Assembly: GCA_963763215.1 (NCBI GenBank)
Contig: CAVXNX010000015.1
Span: forward strand, 1-64,000
Direction of reading: 5' to 3'
Origin: DASQZK01 sp963763215
GTDB lineage: Bacteria; Bacteroidota; Bacteroidia; Bacteroidales; GCA-2748055
DNA length: 64,000 bases
The notes under the pieces were generated by a model. The model had not been told where the DNA came from, did no database searches, and saw only the letters and a program-made list of their open reading frames with translations. Numbering within the stretch: the stretch's first letter is position 1; every line of letters begins with the position of its first letter. The translations under genes and the position numbers were made by a program. Shown here in pieces: positions 1 to 9,187 of the stretch.

Positions 1-519
1 ACGGGGCATCCGCGGAAGAAGGTATCCCCGGAAATAGAGCTCTTCTGTTGCGGGGAGAAGGATGACGATAAAGATCAGGAAGAGACTGTATGTCACGACC
101 AGTTTACCCGTCGTATATTCAGGGCCCAGTCCCATATTGAGCTGCAGATTGCCGGGTATCCAGGCAAAAAGCGGTTGAAGGAAACCAATGGTGAATTTCA
201 ACGCACCAAACAGGCCGGCGGTGACCAGCAGTATGGAGGGTATCCATATCAGGTACTGGCGTACCGGAAGTCTGTTGCAGTAACGGACGATCCCGCCACA
301 AAACGGTTGTCCGGTCTTCCGCTTTACTATCCAAAGCGTTCCCAGTTCAAAAGGAGCCAATACGCCGATGCCGGCCAGGATCAGGGCCATCACGGAGGGA
401 AAACCATGCGACCTCACGAGGGGTACCAGGAGAAAATACACGGCACCCGTCAGGATACCAGGCAGGAGATGGAGAATGACGGATTGGAGCAGTGAATGGC
501 CGTCCAGTTCTTTTTTCAT
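1..519 (-). CDS. CPBP family intramembrane metalloprotease, C-terminus cut by window edge
   Basis: A minus-strand frame opens at the ATG at 517-519 and stays open to base 1, giving 173 residues without a stop. The protein begins MKKELDGHSLLQ and has several hydrophobic segments (about residues 12-35, 40-60, 90-115 and 140-158). It then carries TEELYFRGYLLPRM, the EExxxR motif of the CPBP (CAAX protease and bacteriocin-processing, Abi) family, near residues 159-172. The paired glutamates are the expected catalytic or metal-binding site in the membrane. The second conserved histidine motif would lie beyond the edge. Bacterial family members are often orphan membrane proteases, some linked to bacteriocin immunity; nothing here fixes the substrate. 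Recognition is good, specific function unknown. Confidence 0.8.
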   Translation of the reverse strand, partial: MKKELDGHSLLQSVILHLLPGILTGAVYFLLVPLVRSHGFPSVMALILAGIGVLAPFELGTLWIVKRKTGQPFCGGIVRYCNRLPVRQYLIWIPSILLVTAGLFGALKFTIGFLQPLFAWIPGNLQLNMGLGPEYTTGKLVVTYSLFLIFIVILLPATEELYFRGYLLPRMPR

Positions 520-867
520 ATATTGAAAGCGTTAGAGTGCCATTTTCCCGTGCAGCCTGTCAGGAGGGCATTTCCTCTCCGCCGGGTATCGGCGGCTCCA
601 TGCAGTCCCGCACGTGATCGCCGGATCATCTGCCCTGACCCGGCATATGAGACTTCTCTTCATTCCTTCATTTTCCCGCGGCGGATCCGCATACGGCATC
701 AACATGACATTCACGGACCACCCCAAACCGGACCATGGCTTTTTTGCCGGGAAACACTGAAACAAAATTACATGAAAATTTATTCGCGGGAATGCCAGGC
801 ATCACGAAAATCTTTTCGAATGCAGGGTCATTTTTCCGTGAAGCCTCACGGACGGCAGCAGGACAGG
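520..867. other. intergenic stretch without recognisable gene
   Basis: This stretch lies between the CPBP protease start and the SnoaL-like gene, both on the minus strand. The open frames in it (for example minus strand 532-765) are short, rich in Arg, Pro and Cys and match no family I know. I see no convincing terminator hairpin or TAnnTTTG promoter box. It probably holds the promoter of the protease gene. Confidence 0.4.
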
Positions 868-1251
868 TCAGTACATGGTATTCCCGTTCTCGGAATGTGG
901 CGGGATTTTCTGAACGGCATCCCAGTGTTCAACGATCTTGCCACTTTGATCGAACCGGAAAAAATCCATGGTCACATATTCGCCGTCGCCGGGCCAGACC
1001 TGGTGGGTATGCACCGCTACGAGGTCACCTTCGGCCACTGACCGGACGAATTCGATGGTTTTTCCGGGATATTCGCGGGCCATCTTCTCAAAATAGGCGA
1101 TAAAGGCCTCCTTGCCGTTACCCACCCCGGGGTTATGCTGGATATAATCGTCGCCTGTAAAGCGTTCCACAGCTTCACGCGGCTTTCCCTCGTATGCCGT
1201 TTTATAGTAGGCAACGGCATTCTGCTTGTTCATCCTGAGTCTATCATCCAT
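868..1251 (-). CDS. SnoaL-like / NTF2-fold protein
   Basis: The 127-residue product has the cone-shaped alpha+beta pattern of the SnoaL-like (NTF2) superfamily: an N-terminal helix with AVAYYKTAYEGKPREAVE, then DDYIQHNPGVGNGKEAF, and a C-terminal strand ending in KIVEHWDAVQKIP. The IQHNP and VEHWD segments are typical of the group annotated as predicted SnoaL-like aldol-condensation enzymes. The true start may be the internal Met at residue 7 (MNKQNAV). There is no signal peptide, so it is probably cytoplasmic. The substrate cannot be read from sequence. The neighbours (membrane protein, NmrA-like protein) are on the same strand but separated, giving no clear pathway link. Confidence 0.75.
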   Translation of the reverse strand: MDDRLRMNKQNAVAYYKTAYEGKPREAVERFTGDDYIQHNPGVGNGKEAFIAYFEKMAREYPGKTIEFVRSVAEGDLVAVHTHQVWPGDGEYVTMDFFRFDQSGKIVEHWDAVQKIPPHSENGNTMY

Positions 1252-1296
1252 GATTCAGTGAATTTTTGAAGTGACAAGGCGAAACGTCCGGCCCGG

Positions 1297-1740
1297 TTAA
1301 CCTCTCATGGCCATCAGGGCAATGGCGACGGCAAGGAAGGCCTGAAGGAGAAAGGCCGTCACGCGGATCCAGTTTGTCGAATTGAGGATCTTGATTTTCT
1401 GTTCATCGTAACCTGTTGCCGCCATTTCTCCCTGCACCTTTCTCTGCCAGGTAAAGGTCGAAACCAGGGCAATGAGGTTGAGGGCCATCGAGGTTATGGC
1501 TTCCGTTTCTGACATAAACCGCGGCCTGGAAAACAAAAGGATGGTGTTCACCAGGAGCATCAGTAGCGCCGGGAGGACGGATGGAAAAAAGGCAGACCGG
1601 TTGTTCGCCTGCATATAGTGAACGAAACCTGTTCTGCCGGCAAACCGGTAGAGTCCGTAATGCTGCATCTGAAGGGTCAACATATTCCCGGCCAGGTATG
1701 CGGCCAGGAAAAGATAGATACCGAAAAGTAAGAGTTCCAT
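1297..1740 (-). CDS. small integral membrane protein, unknown function
   Basis: I take the start at the ATG at 1738-1740 (MELLLFGIYLFLAAY), giving 147 residues; an upstream in-frame Met at 1782 would overlap the preceding gene by 23 bases. Four hydrophobic stretches are visible (about residues 3-22, 52-75, 85-100 and 122-145), with a short polar loop ending QKIKILNSTNWIRV before the last helix. This resembles the small four-helix DUF1772/anthrone-oxygenase-like membrane proteins of Bacteroidota, but I cannot assign it firmly. It lies 19 bp downstream of the NmrA-family gene, so the two are probably co-transcribed. Confidence 0.65.
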   Translation of the reverse strand: MELLLFGIYLFLAAYLAGNMLTLQMQHYGLYRFAGRTGFVHYMQANNRSAFFPSVLPALLMLLVNTILLFSRPRFMSETEAITSMALNLIALVSTFTWQRKVQGEMAATGYDEQKIKILNSTNWIRVTAFLLQAFLAVAIALMAMRG

Positions 1741-1759
1741 AGTCAAATTTAAACAACGG

Positions 1760-2617
1760 TTAAAAAATGTGAGCTGATCCATTCACGGACCCCCCCTGAA
1801 GTCCGGGGAATTCCTTGCGGAAAGCTTCCAGGTCGCCGAGGAAAACAGCATCGTGGTGATTTACCCAGTCGAACATCCGGGACAGATTTTTTCCCATGAT
1901 AAGACGGGTCAAAAGAGGATGAATTTTTTGGTATTTGATTTTGATCCCGAGGACTTCGGAGAAGGCCCCGGCCATCTGTAGCATGCTCATCTGTTCTCTT
2001 GCCATGGTAAGCGTCCTGCCGGCAAACATGTCAGGGTTCCTGAATATCTCCGCGCTGATGTCGCCGATATCTCCTGCACTCATAAACTGGCCTATGGAAT
2101 CACCGTTCATGGGGGTCGCCAGTGTCCCCTTCAAAATCCGGCTTCTGACCTGCGGCAGTAGGAAATTTTCGTAGAAGGATGACGGACGGATGATGGTATA
2201 AGACAGGCCGGACTCCCGGATCCTGTTCTCGATGATGAATTTACTCTCGAACTGGGGAATCCCTGTTTTCCGGTCGGCGCCGGCTACCGATGAATACAGG
2301 AAATGGCGGATACCGCTTTGCCTGGCCATTTCAACGAGGCCGGTGCCCTGGCGGATCTCCTTCGCGACCCCGTTTGCGAAGGTCTGTACACTAAACACCC
2401 CGTCGGCAGATTCAAGGTCGCGGCCATACGAATTTGGATCATTCAGGTCCCCCCTCACGATCACGGCTTTCCGGGATGCCAGGTTCCTGATCCGCTCCGA
2501 ATCAGCATTCCGGGTGAGAATCCTGACCCTGAATCCTCTGTCCAGCAAACACTGTGCAACCGCACCCCCCTGGTTTCCTGAACCTCCTGTCACGAAAATG
2601 GTTTTCAACGTTTCCAT
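1760..2617 (-). CDS. NmrA-family NAD(P)-binding protein
   Basis: A Rossmann fold of the atypical SDR / NmrA type, about 285 residues. The N-terminus TIFVTGGSGNQGGAVA is the dinucleotide-binding glycine motif (GxxGxxG). It is followed by the beta2-alpha turn RVRILTRNADSERI, the segment VIVRGDLNDPNS, and the strand HFLYSSVAGADR where SDRs place the active-site Ser region. YTIIRPSSFYENF is typical of NmrA-like quinone- or NADPH-sensing proteins. The start is the Met at 2615-2617 (METLKTIF); a Met four codons upstream is possible. These proteins are either redox sensors or isomerase/reductase-like enzymes, and the substrate is not evident. The following membrane gene is closely spaced. Confidence 0.82.
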   Translation of the reverse strand: METLKTIFVTGGSGNQGGAVAQCLLDRGFRVRILTRNADSERIRNLASRKAVIVRGDLNDPNSYGRDLESADGVFSVQTFANGVAKEIRQGTGLVEMARQSGIRHFLYSSVAGADRKTGIPQFESKFIIENRIRESGLSYTIIRPSSFYENFLLPQVRSRILKGTLATPMNGDSIGQFMSAGDIGDISAEIFRNPDMFAGRTLTMAREQMSMLQMAGAFSEVLGIKIKYQKIHPLLTRLIMGKNLSRMFDWVNHHDAVFLGDLEAFRKEFPGLQGGSVNGSAHIF

Positions 2618-2760
2618 CACACTTTCCAAAAATGCCGTTAAGCTCCTTTGAATGACCCGGTCATGCCAGGGATATCGTGGGGAAAAGAAAGGTTCGTCAG
2701 ACCCGGGTCATGGTCTTGCTCCCATTTATGGATGTATAATATCGCCGAAGACCGTTTTGT

Positions 2761-2907
2761 TCACTTTTTGGGCGGATATTTCTCTTCGAAGCGGCGCAAA
2801 TCGTCTTTGGCTTTTTTGCGGTCGGCCGATTCACGGAAGATGGCTTCCATCGCCGCCACCACACCGATCATGGCCAGCAGGATCAGGAAAAGATAAAGGT
2901 ACGACAT
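2761..2907 (-). CDS. 48-residue single-pass membrane protein
   Basis: A short frame opens at the ATG at 2905-2907 and ends at a TGA at 2761-2763. The protein starts MSYLYLFLILLAMIGVVAA, one clear transmembrane helix at residues 2-20. It continues with a highly charged cytoplasmic tail (MEAIFRESADRKKAKDD, then a C-terminus EEKYPPKK). The sharp hydrophobic-to-charged layout with no rare features supports a real gene, although it is very short. I do not recognise the family. It stands alone between the NmrA-like gene and the lipoprotein gene on the same strand. Confidence 0.55.
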   Translation of the reverse strand: MSYLYLFLILLAMIGVVAAMEAIFRESADRKKAKDDLRRFEEKYPPKK

Positions 2908-3063
2908 GGCAACACGGTTATGAAAACATCACCATGGACAAAATCACAGTTTAAAACATCTGTCCGGGATCTGTCCGGCAGGTTTAACACGGGAAAAATC
3001 GAAAAGTTACGCTGTTTTACGGATTTCCTGCCGGAGAATGACCGGCTTTTTTTCACCTTCGGA

Positions 3064-3579
3064 TTACTCGACGCGTTCGATGGGCTGATCCCGGGAAATC
3101 AGAAAGAATTGGATGCCTGTCTGTTCGTCGGAAACAGTGAGGATGACATCGGCAAGGGACTCCGGTTTCCATTCGGGGCCATGCGTGCTCACGAGGTCCC
3201 GTTTATACGCAGGGACATCCGGCTGTGTTCCGGAGGAAGGAACGGATATCCAGATGTGGGATCCCTGGATGATATAGACCTTCCCTACCCGAAGGTCACC
3301 GGAAACCGCTACATTGTCGGCATTGACCAGGTACATTCCGGCCGTCAGGTCACTCCTCCGGGGAAATGGCAGGCCGGGAAAGAAATCGCGATAGAGGTCA
3401 CATTCGAGGAAGTAACGATGATCATGGAAGGTGATCGTGTCGGCCGATTGGGAGTACAACCGTTCTGCCAGGGCGGGATCGTCGACGATATCGCCCGAGA
3501 GAGGATCCCTGCCGCAGGAAACCGACAGCATCATCACGAGGAAAACGGAGATCAGAGGGATGGGTGGCGCATACTTCAT
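3064..3579 (-). CDS. lipoprotein of unknown function
   Basis: Starting at the ATG at 3577-3579 (MKYAPPIPLISVFLVMML) the product has 171 residues and a lipoprotein signal with the acceptor Cys at about residue 22 (LSVSCGRDP). The mature part is a mixed alpha/beta domain with segments FLECDLYRDFFPGLPFPRR and VGKVYIIQGSHIWISVP. The latter suggests a beta-rich fold, but I cannot name a family. The longer reading frame upstream (to 3645) lacks signal-peptide character and is unlikely to be translated. A long frame on the opposite strand over the same DNA is a shadow. The protein should be anchored in the cell envelope. Confidence 0.65.
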   Translation of the reverse strand: MKYAPPIPLISVFLVMMLSVSCGRDPLSGDIVDDPALAERLYSQSADTITFHDHRYFLECDLYRDFFPGLPFPRRSDLTAGMYLVNADNVAVSGDLRVGKVYIIQGSHIWISVPSSGTQPDVPAYKRDLVSTHGPEWKPESLADVILTVSDEQTGIQFFLISRDQPIERVE

Positions 3580-3784
3580 CTTGTGCGGGGTTACATTTTC
3601 AAAGATCCCGTGGCACGGCATGGAACCGGTGATATGCGGGATCACTTTTTATGAGACGAAGCACGGGGATGGAAGGTTGCGCCGGCGAGGGGAAAATGAT
3701 AGGTGATTTACCGGCCGGTTGCAAACTTCCCGCCATCACGCGTGTTTAACTCCTTAACATAAATTCACCCCTATCCTTCTCTCT

Positions 3785-4741
3785 ATGTATAAGATAAATC
3801 CTCTGCAAAACTCTGAATTTGAATTCAGGAGACTGATCCGGGAGCAGGTTGAAAAGAGCATCGCCACACTGGATGATCCCACCTTGTCGCTCGATGAGCG
3901 GGTGCACGACTTTCGCACCGGACTTAAGAAAACACGGGCGGTCCTGCGTTTAATGCGCTTCAGTCTCGGCGAAGAGGCTTATGCCGCCGAAAATGCGTAT
4001 TACCGTGAGCTCCAGCAAAAACTGGCGCCGCTGAGGGACGGTACAGTCAGACGAGTGACGATGGAAAAGCTTCTGGCTGAAGCCCGCGACGCATTCGACA
4101 TTCGTCGTTTCGATTCCTATTACCGTGATCTTGACACGGAATACGAGCGTTTACGCGGTGCTTTCGGGACCACCAACAGCGACGGTCAGGCCCTGGAAAG
4201 TCTCAGGGAACACGCCGCGCTGATCCCTCCGATCACCGATGGCTCGCCGGCAACCGTGGTCCTGGGGCTGAAAAAGATCTACAAGCAGGGAAGAAAGGCC
4301 ATGGCCAGGGCAAAAGCCGATCCTTCACCCGAAAACATGCATGAATGGCGGAAAAAAACCAAGTACCTGTGGTACCACTTCAAGCTTTTACGGGAAACCT
4401 GGAGACCGGTGATGGGAACACTCGCCAGGGCGCTTCACCAACTGTCGGATGACCTCGGCGATGAGCATGATCTCAGCGTTCTCGTCGGGGACCTGGAGAA
4501 ATACCCGGCTGACGAGGTCTTCAGCGCCATCAGTACTTTTGCCGAAGACCGGAAAAAAAGTCTCCGGGCTGAGGCCTTCAGGCTGGGTGAAAAAGTTTTT
4601 CTCGAGTCTCCCACGGCGATTCGGCGAACGGATGACCGGTTACTGGGAGTCGGAACTCAGCAGGGAAAACCGGTAAAACAGAATCCCACGGCTCCCGCTT
4701 CAGCATCCCGGCGAAGAAAGGTGATCCGGGATGAAGGATGA
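3785..4741 (+). CDS. CHAD domain-containing protein
   Basis: The 318-residue all-helical protein shows the conserved histidine and basic positions of the CHAD (conserved histidine alpha-helical) domain. These are RVHDFRTGLKKTRAVLRLMR near residues 39-58, MHEWRKKTKYLWYHFKLLR near 185-203, and DDLGDEHDLSVL near 223-234. CHAD proteins bind inorganic polyphosphate through the Lys/Arg patches on these helices. Many are fused to or encoded near CYTH/triphosphate tunnel enzymes or polyphosphate kinases; none is present in this window. The C-terminal tail (after about residue 290) is basic and low in complexity. It is the first plus-strand gene and diverges from the lipoprotein gene. Confidence 0.85.
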   Translation: MYKINPLQNSEFEFRRLIREQVEKSIATLDDPTLSLDERVHDFRTGLKKTRAVLRLMRFSLGEEAYAAENAYYRELQQKLAPLRDGTVRRVTMEKLLAEARDAFDIRRFDSYYRDLDTEYERLRGAFGTTNSDGQALESLREHAALIPPITDGSPATVVLGLKKIYKQGRKAMARAKADPSPENMHEWRKKTKYLWYHFKLLRETWRPVMGTLARALHQLSDDLGDEHDLSVLVGDLEKYPADEVFSAISTFAEDRKKSLRAEAFRLGEKVFLESPTAIRRTDDRLLGVGTQQGKPVKQNPTAPASASRRRKVIRDEG

Positions 4742-5014
4742 AACGGGCCGTTGCGTTTTATCCGGTTTGCTCTCAACATCACGGAGATGGCAGAAGATAT
4801 ACCGCTTTCCGGCCAGGACAAAATGATGGCTGATGCCGGTTTAACGCTTCAGATCATGACTTCCACTCCCCAGGGTGGTACTGTTTCTCCGGTTGCAGGG
4901 GCGGGTTGCCTGCCCGGTGTGGGGTGGTGACCGGACGCACTGCCTCCCCCGATTTGTATTTTCAGCCGATCCTTTTATCTTTAAGCCCTCAACGATCCAC
5001 TAAAACCGGCACAA

Positions 5015-6475
5015 ATGGGCAGGGAATTTCAGAAACGCAGGATATCGGTTCCCGGCATCCTCACCGGCGTCATCCTTTTCACCGTTTTCCTGGTGATCCC
5101 GGCGCATCTCCTTCACCTGACAGCTGCATCGCAAAAGGCTATTGCGGTCGGGCTCCTGATGATCATTCTCTGGGTAACGGAAGCCATCCCCATCCCCATC
5201 ACGTCGCTCCTGCCAGTGGTCCTTTTTCCCGTACTTGGTGTGGTGTCCCTGGAAGAAGCCCTCCAGCCCTATGCCAGTCCAGTGATCATGCTGTTCTTCG
5301 GCGGCTTTGTCATCGCGCTGGCCCTTGAAAAATACGACATCCACCGCCGGGTGGCCCTAAACCTGGTTCACCGGACGGGCACTTCCCCATCGCGTGTGAT
5401 CGCCGGTTTCATGATCGCCACCGCTTTTCTGAGCATGTGGATCAGCAATACCTCGACAGCCGTGATCATGTTCCCGATCGGGATGTCGATCATTGGCATC
5501 GTTGAGAGGGAATATGGGGCGGAAAGTCCCATGCTTCGCCGCTTCGGGCTGGCCCTGATGCTGGGGATCGCCTATGCCGCCAACATCGGCGGTTCGGGAA
5601 CGCTCGTCGGCACACCGTCCAACGCCATCCTGGTGGGGATGCTCCGCCAGTTGTACAATATTCGTCTCGACTTCGCCCACTGGCTCATCATCGGCATACC
5701 GCTGATCCTTGTCATGACTTTCCTGGCCTGGATAACGCTCACCCGGATTTTTTTCCGTTTCGGGAGTAAGCCGCTCACTGTGGTCGGTGAATATGTCTCC
5801 CGTGAGGTCCGGTTGCTGGGAAAGCCGGACAGCAGTGAAAAACGTGTTCTCCTGGTCTTCGGACTGACGGCATTCTTCTGGATCACCAGGGCGCAGATCA
5901 ACAAGCTTCTTGGCACGCCGGTGCTCAGCGACTCCCTCATTGCCACGGCCTCTGCGATCCTGATGTTTGTCGTTCCTGCCTCCGGCAGCCGGAAAGGTGA
6001 AGGGCTCCTTTCCTGGCCCGATGCCACCAACCTGCCCTGGGGCATCCTGCTCCTGTTCGGCGGGGGACTCAGCCTGGCACACGGATTATCGGAATCGGGA
6101 GTGATCGGGCTGATCGGCGACAGCATCCTGGAATTCAGGGATGTCCCGCCCCTGATCATCATGGCCGTGACCGTGGCCATCATGCTGATCCTTACCGAGC
6201 TGATCAGCGGGACGGCACTGAGTTCCGTTCTTCTCCCCGTCATTTTCGGTGTGTCGCAGGGTCTTAACCTCAGCCCGCTGGAACTGGCCGTTCCGATGGT
6301 CCTGGTTGCCAACGGCGCCTTCATGATGCCCATGGGCACACCGCCCAACGCCATCGTCTTCGCGAGCGGCTATCTCAAAATAAAGGATATGGTGCGGACA
6401 GGCTGGCTGATGAATATCTTCAGCATCATCGTCACGGTGTTGCTGGCGCAGCTATTGCTGAGATTCCTGCTCTGA
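5015..6475 (+). CDS. SLC13/DASS-family sodium:anion (dicarboxylate-type) symporter
   Basis: A 486-residue membrane protein with about 11-12 hydrophobic segments and the two signature repeats of the divalent anion:Na+ symporter family. The first is WISNTSTAVIMFPIGMSI (SNT motif, near residue 146) with NIGGSGTLVGTPSNAI after it. The second is GTALSSVLLPVIFG followed by MPMGTPPNAIVFASGYLKI near residue 440. The paired SNT-like and GTPPN motifs form the substrate and sodium sites in characterised members, which carry succinate, citrate or sulfate. Which anion this one carries cannot be decided from sequence. It appears to be a single-gene unit, with a 273-bp gap before it and a convergent gene after it. 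Confidence 0.9.
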   Translation: MGREFQKRRISVPGILTGVILFTVFLVIPAHLLHLTAASQKAIAVGLLMIILWVTEAIPIPITSLLPVVLFPVLGVVSLEEALQPYASPVIMLFFGGFVIALALEKYDIHRRVALNLVHRTGTSPSRVIAGFMIATAFLSMWISNTSTAVIMFPIGMSIIGIVEREYGAESPMLRRFGLALMLGIAYAANIGGSGTLVGTPSNAILVGMLRQLYNIRLDFAHWLIIGIPLILVMTFLAWITLTRIFFRFGSKPLTVVGEYVSREVRLLGKPDSSEKRVLLVFGLTAFFWITRAQINKLLGTPVLSDSLIATASAILMFVVPASGSRKGEGLLSWPDATNLPWGILLLFGGGLSLAHGLSESGVIGLIGDSILEFRDVPPLIIMAVTVAIMLILTELISGTALSSVLLPVIFGVSQGLNLSPLELAVPMVLVANGAFMMPMGTPPNAIVFASGYLKIKDMVRTGWLMNIFSIIVTVLLAQLLLRFLL

Positions 6476-6491
6476 CCATGAAAACGGTCAT

Positions 6492-7175
6492 CTACCGGTT
6501 TTTTTCAAAGGCCTGAAGGTAAGCCGACGTGAATTCATCCATCCGCTTGCGGCGGTACTGAACCACCCAGCGCGGATGAGGAAGGGGAACGATCCGTCCG
6601 AAAAGTGAAAGCCGGTCGTTCAGCTTCGAGAGGTAATCGAAATTTTTTCCGTTCCCCAGGCAGAAACAGCAGGAGTTTTCAATGTTCCAACCGAGCATCG
6701 ACCGGAGCGAGGAGATGATAAAGGGTTCGGTGAGGGAAATCAATTCCTTCGAATCGTAATAGTTGTAATTGAGCCCGTCTTTGAGGAACCCCAGCGGACA
6801 GACAGCGCTGACGAGGAAATCGCTGTAAAACCTGTCGACACCGCCATAGGCGGAGATCATCCCGTAGATAAACCCTGCTGAGGCTTCGGTGCTTTTGGGG
6901 AAGGGATTTTGAATCCCGCACTGTTCTTCAAGTTTGACCGGGTCGGTGAACGGAATACCGGTGATGCCGGCGCCAAAACGCCCGGGATTGATCCCCAGGA
7001 TGAGCCGGCGGGGACGTGTATCCGCGTAAAATTTGCGGTAGAATGCGGCCGTCAGTTCCCTGACGGCGGGATCGGTGAAAGGATTCATCACCTCCACACC
7101 GGGGGGCAAAGGCCGGGTGAATTCCAGTTGTTCATTGAAGGCAATGATCCTGTCGGCGAGTGTCGTCAAAGCCAT
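6492..7175 (-). CDS. SMUG2-like uracil-DNA glycosylase family protein
   Basis: The 227-residue product (start at the ATG at 7173-7175, preceded by GGAG; an upstream Met at 7205 is less likely) matches the SMUG2 branch of the UDG superfamily. The N-terminal pattern LADRIIAFNEQLEF leads to the catalytic motif I region LILGINPGRFGAGITGIPFT. The C-terminal motif II region is VPLPHPRWVVQYRRKR, where the HP/S loop contacts DNA. These enzymes remove uracil and related deaminated bases in base-excision repair. It is convergent with the SLC13 gene (16 bp between stops) and lies downstream of the glnS gene on the same strand. Confidence 0.85.
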   Translation of the reverse strand: MALTTLADRIIAFNEQLEFTRPLPPGVEVMNPFTDPAVRELTAAFYRKFYADTRPRRLILGINPGRFGAGITGIPFTDPVKLEEQCGIQNPFPKSTEASAGFIYGMISAYGGVDRFYSDFLVSAVCPLGFLKDGLNYNYYDSKELISLTEPFIISSLRSMLGWNIENSCCFCLGNGKNFDYLSKLNDRLSLFGRIVPLPHPRWVVQYRRKRMDEFTSAYLQAFEKNR

Positions 7176-7247
7176 ATCTCCGTTCGTGTGTTTTAAAGCC
7201 GGCATGTCGTCGTTATTATGGTGACCGGCGTTTATGTGGCGTTGATC

Positions 7248-8948
7248 CTATTCTTTGGCGGTCATCCTGGCCCACGTGTCTTTCAGGGGCACGGTCCGGT
7301 TAAAGACCGGCTTTTCCGGTGTGGAATCCGGGTCGACATTGAAATACCCGATTCGCTGGAACTGGAAATGGGTCAAAGGCTCCGCCCCTTTCAGTCCCGG
7401 TTCAACATAGCAGTCGCTGAGCACCTGGAGGGAACCGGCGTGGAGGAATTCTTTGAAATCGACATCTTTGTGTCCGTCGGGTTCAGGATCACTGAAAAGC
7501 CGGTCGTAAAGCCTGACTTCGGCCTTCAGGGCATGCCGGGCCGACACCCAGTGCAGGGTTCCCTTCACCTTCCGGTTGGCTTCCGGCGCACCGCTTTTCG
7601 TCTCAGGATCGTATGTGCACCGGATTTCGGTGATCTGTCCGTCCTCGTCCTTCACGACCTCTTCACACCTGATGATATAAGCCGATTTCAGCCGGACTTC
7701 CCGACCGGGAGCCAGTCTGAAGAATTTCCCCGGAGGATTTTCCATGAAGTCGTCCTGTTCGATAAAGATTTCCCGGCTGAAGGGAATGGTCCGGTAACCC
7801 ATTGTCTCGTCTTCGGGGTTATTGACCGTTTCGAGATCCTCCTCCTGACCGGCCGGGTAATTGGTGATCACGAGTTTCAGGGGGCGGAGCACTGCCATGA
7901 CACGGGCTGCCTTTTTGTTCAGGTCCTCCCTCACCGAGTGTTCGAGAAGGCCGATGTCGATGATGCCGTCGACCTTGGTGACCCCGATCCGTTCTGCAAA
8001 ATCGCGGATGGATTCCGGGGTATAACCTCGCCGGCGCAACCCGGAGACCGTCGGCATGCGCGGATCGTCCCATCCCTTGACAAGCCCTGTCTGCACGAGT
8101 TCCAGGAGCTTACGTTTGCTCATGACGGTATAACTGAGGTTCAACCGGGCAAATTCGATCTGACGTGGCCTGATCTTTCCCGGTTCAACCACCTGGTCGA
8201 GGAACCAGTCGTAAAGCGGCCGGTGGACCTCAAATTCGAGGGTGCAGATCGAATGGGTGATGCCCTCGATATAATCGCTCTGCCCGTGGGCATAATCATA
8301 CATGGGATAGATGCACCATTTATCGCCGGTGCGGTGATGGGCTTTTCGCATGATCCGGTACATGATGGGATCGCGCATGTGCATGTTCGGGGACGCCATG
8401 TCGATTTTTGCCCGGAGGACATAGGAACCTTCTGCAAACTCCCCGTTTTTCATCCTCTCGAAGAGATCGAGGCTTTCCTGCACCGGCCGGTTGCGGTTGG
8501 GACTGACCATGCCGGGAACCGTCGGGGAACCTTTCTGTTCGGCGATGGCCTCCGCGCTCTGGTCATCAACATAGGCCTTCCCCTCCGTGATCAGCTTTCT
8601 CGCCCACTGGTAAAGCTGCCCGAAATAATCGGAGGCGTAATACTCCCTGTCGTCCCATCCGAAGCCCAGCCACCGGATATCTTCACGGATGGAGTCGACA
8701 TATTCCACATCTTCCTTCACAGGGTTCGTATCGTCGAAACGAAGATTGGTTTTCCCGCCGAATTTTTCAGCAATCCCGAAATTGATACAGATGGCCTTGG
8801 CATGACCGATGTGAAGATACCCGTTGGGCTCAGGGGGAAACCGGGTGTGAACGGTCTGTCCGTTTTTTTCCTGTTTCAGATCTTCCGCGACAATGGCTTC
8901 AATGAAATTCAAACCCTTTTTCTCGGGTTTTATGTCTTCTTCATGCAT
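7248..8948 (-). CDS. glnS: glutamine--tRNA ligase
   Basis: A 566-residue class I aminoacyl-tRNA synthetase that charges tRNA-Gln with glutamine. Counting from the ATG at 8946-8948 (MHEEDIKPEKK), the HIGH motif is at residues 46-49 in NGYLHIGHAKA and the KMSKS equivalent is VMSKRK at 275-280. The GlnRS/GluRS-typical FDDTNP follows at 71-76. The length and the C-terminal anticodon-binding beta-barrels (VRLKSAYIIRCEEV, YGIG-like region near the end) fit bacterial GlnRS, which is common in Bacteroidota. An intact 614-residue open frame on the other strand (7218-9062) is a shadow of its codon bias. A TATTTTTG box lies about 100 bp upstream. Confidence 0.97.
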   Translation of the reverse strand: MHEEDIKPEKKGLNFIEAIVAEDLKQEKNGQTVHTRFPPEPNGYLHIGHAKAICINFGIAEKFGGKTNLRFDDTNPVKEDVEYVDSIREDIRWLGFGWDDREYYASDYFGQLYQWARKLITEGKAYVDDQSAEAIAEQKGSPTVPGMVSPNRNRPVQESLDLFERMKNGEFAEGSYVLRAKIDMASPNMHMRDPIMYRIMRKAHHRTGDKWCIYPMYDYAHGQSDYIEGITHSICTLEFEVHRPLYDWFLDQVVEPGKIRPRQIEFARLNLSYTVMSKRKLLELVQTGLVKGWDDPRMPTVSGLRRRGYTPESIRDFAERIGVTKVDGIIDIGLLEHSVREDLNKKAARVMAVLRPLKLVITNYPAGQEEDLETVNNPEDETMGYRTIPFSREIFIEQDDFMENPPGKFFRLAPGREVRLKSAYIIRCEEVVKDEDGQITEIRCTYDPETKSGAPEANRKVKGTLHWVSARHALKAEVRLYDRLFSDPEPDGHKDVDFKEFLHAGSLQVLSDCYVEPGLKGAEPLTHFQFQRIGYFNVDPDSTPEKPVFNRTVPLKDTWARMTAKE

Positions 8949-9048
8949 AATCACCTGTATATATGTATTTTACCAGACAACCTTTCCATTGGAAATTTTA
9001 CCGGTCTTACCTACCGGGAAAATCATCTTCATGCGCGTGTCTGTTGTG

Positions 9049-9056
9049 CAAAAATA
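9049..9056 (-). promoter_or_regulatory. candidate -7 box for glnS
   Basis: On the minus strand this reads TATTTTTG, an exact match to the Bacteroidota TAnnTTTG -7 element, 100 bp upstream of the glnS start. No clear TTG/TTTG -33 element is seen at the expected distance, so it is only a candidate. Confidence 0.3.
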
Positions 9057-9187
9057 GGATGATTTGGAGAAAAAAACGATTTAAAAAATGGAATTAAATT
9101 TCAAAGCGCCGTAACTTTCGTGTTCGTGAAGGACATCACCATTATGAAAATCCTTATTCCGAGACATTTTCCTTAAACACCGATCTC

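Noticed and set aside
2920..3654. A 244-residue plus-strand frame opposite the lipoprotein gene
   Set aside because: The minus-strand product has a signal peptide and lipobox; the plus-strand product has no protein character.
7218..9062. A 614-residue open frame on the plus strand opposite glnS
   Set aside because: It lies antisense to a clearly conserved glutaminyl-tRNA synthetase and its product (rich in Phe, Pro, His, Gly, Asp) matches nothing; it results from third-position GC bias.
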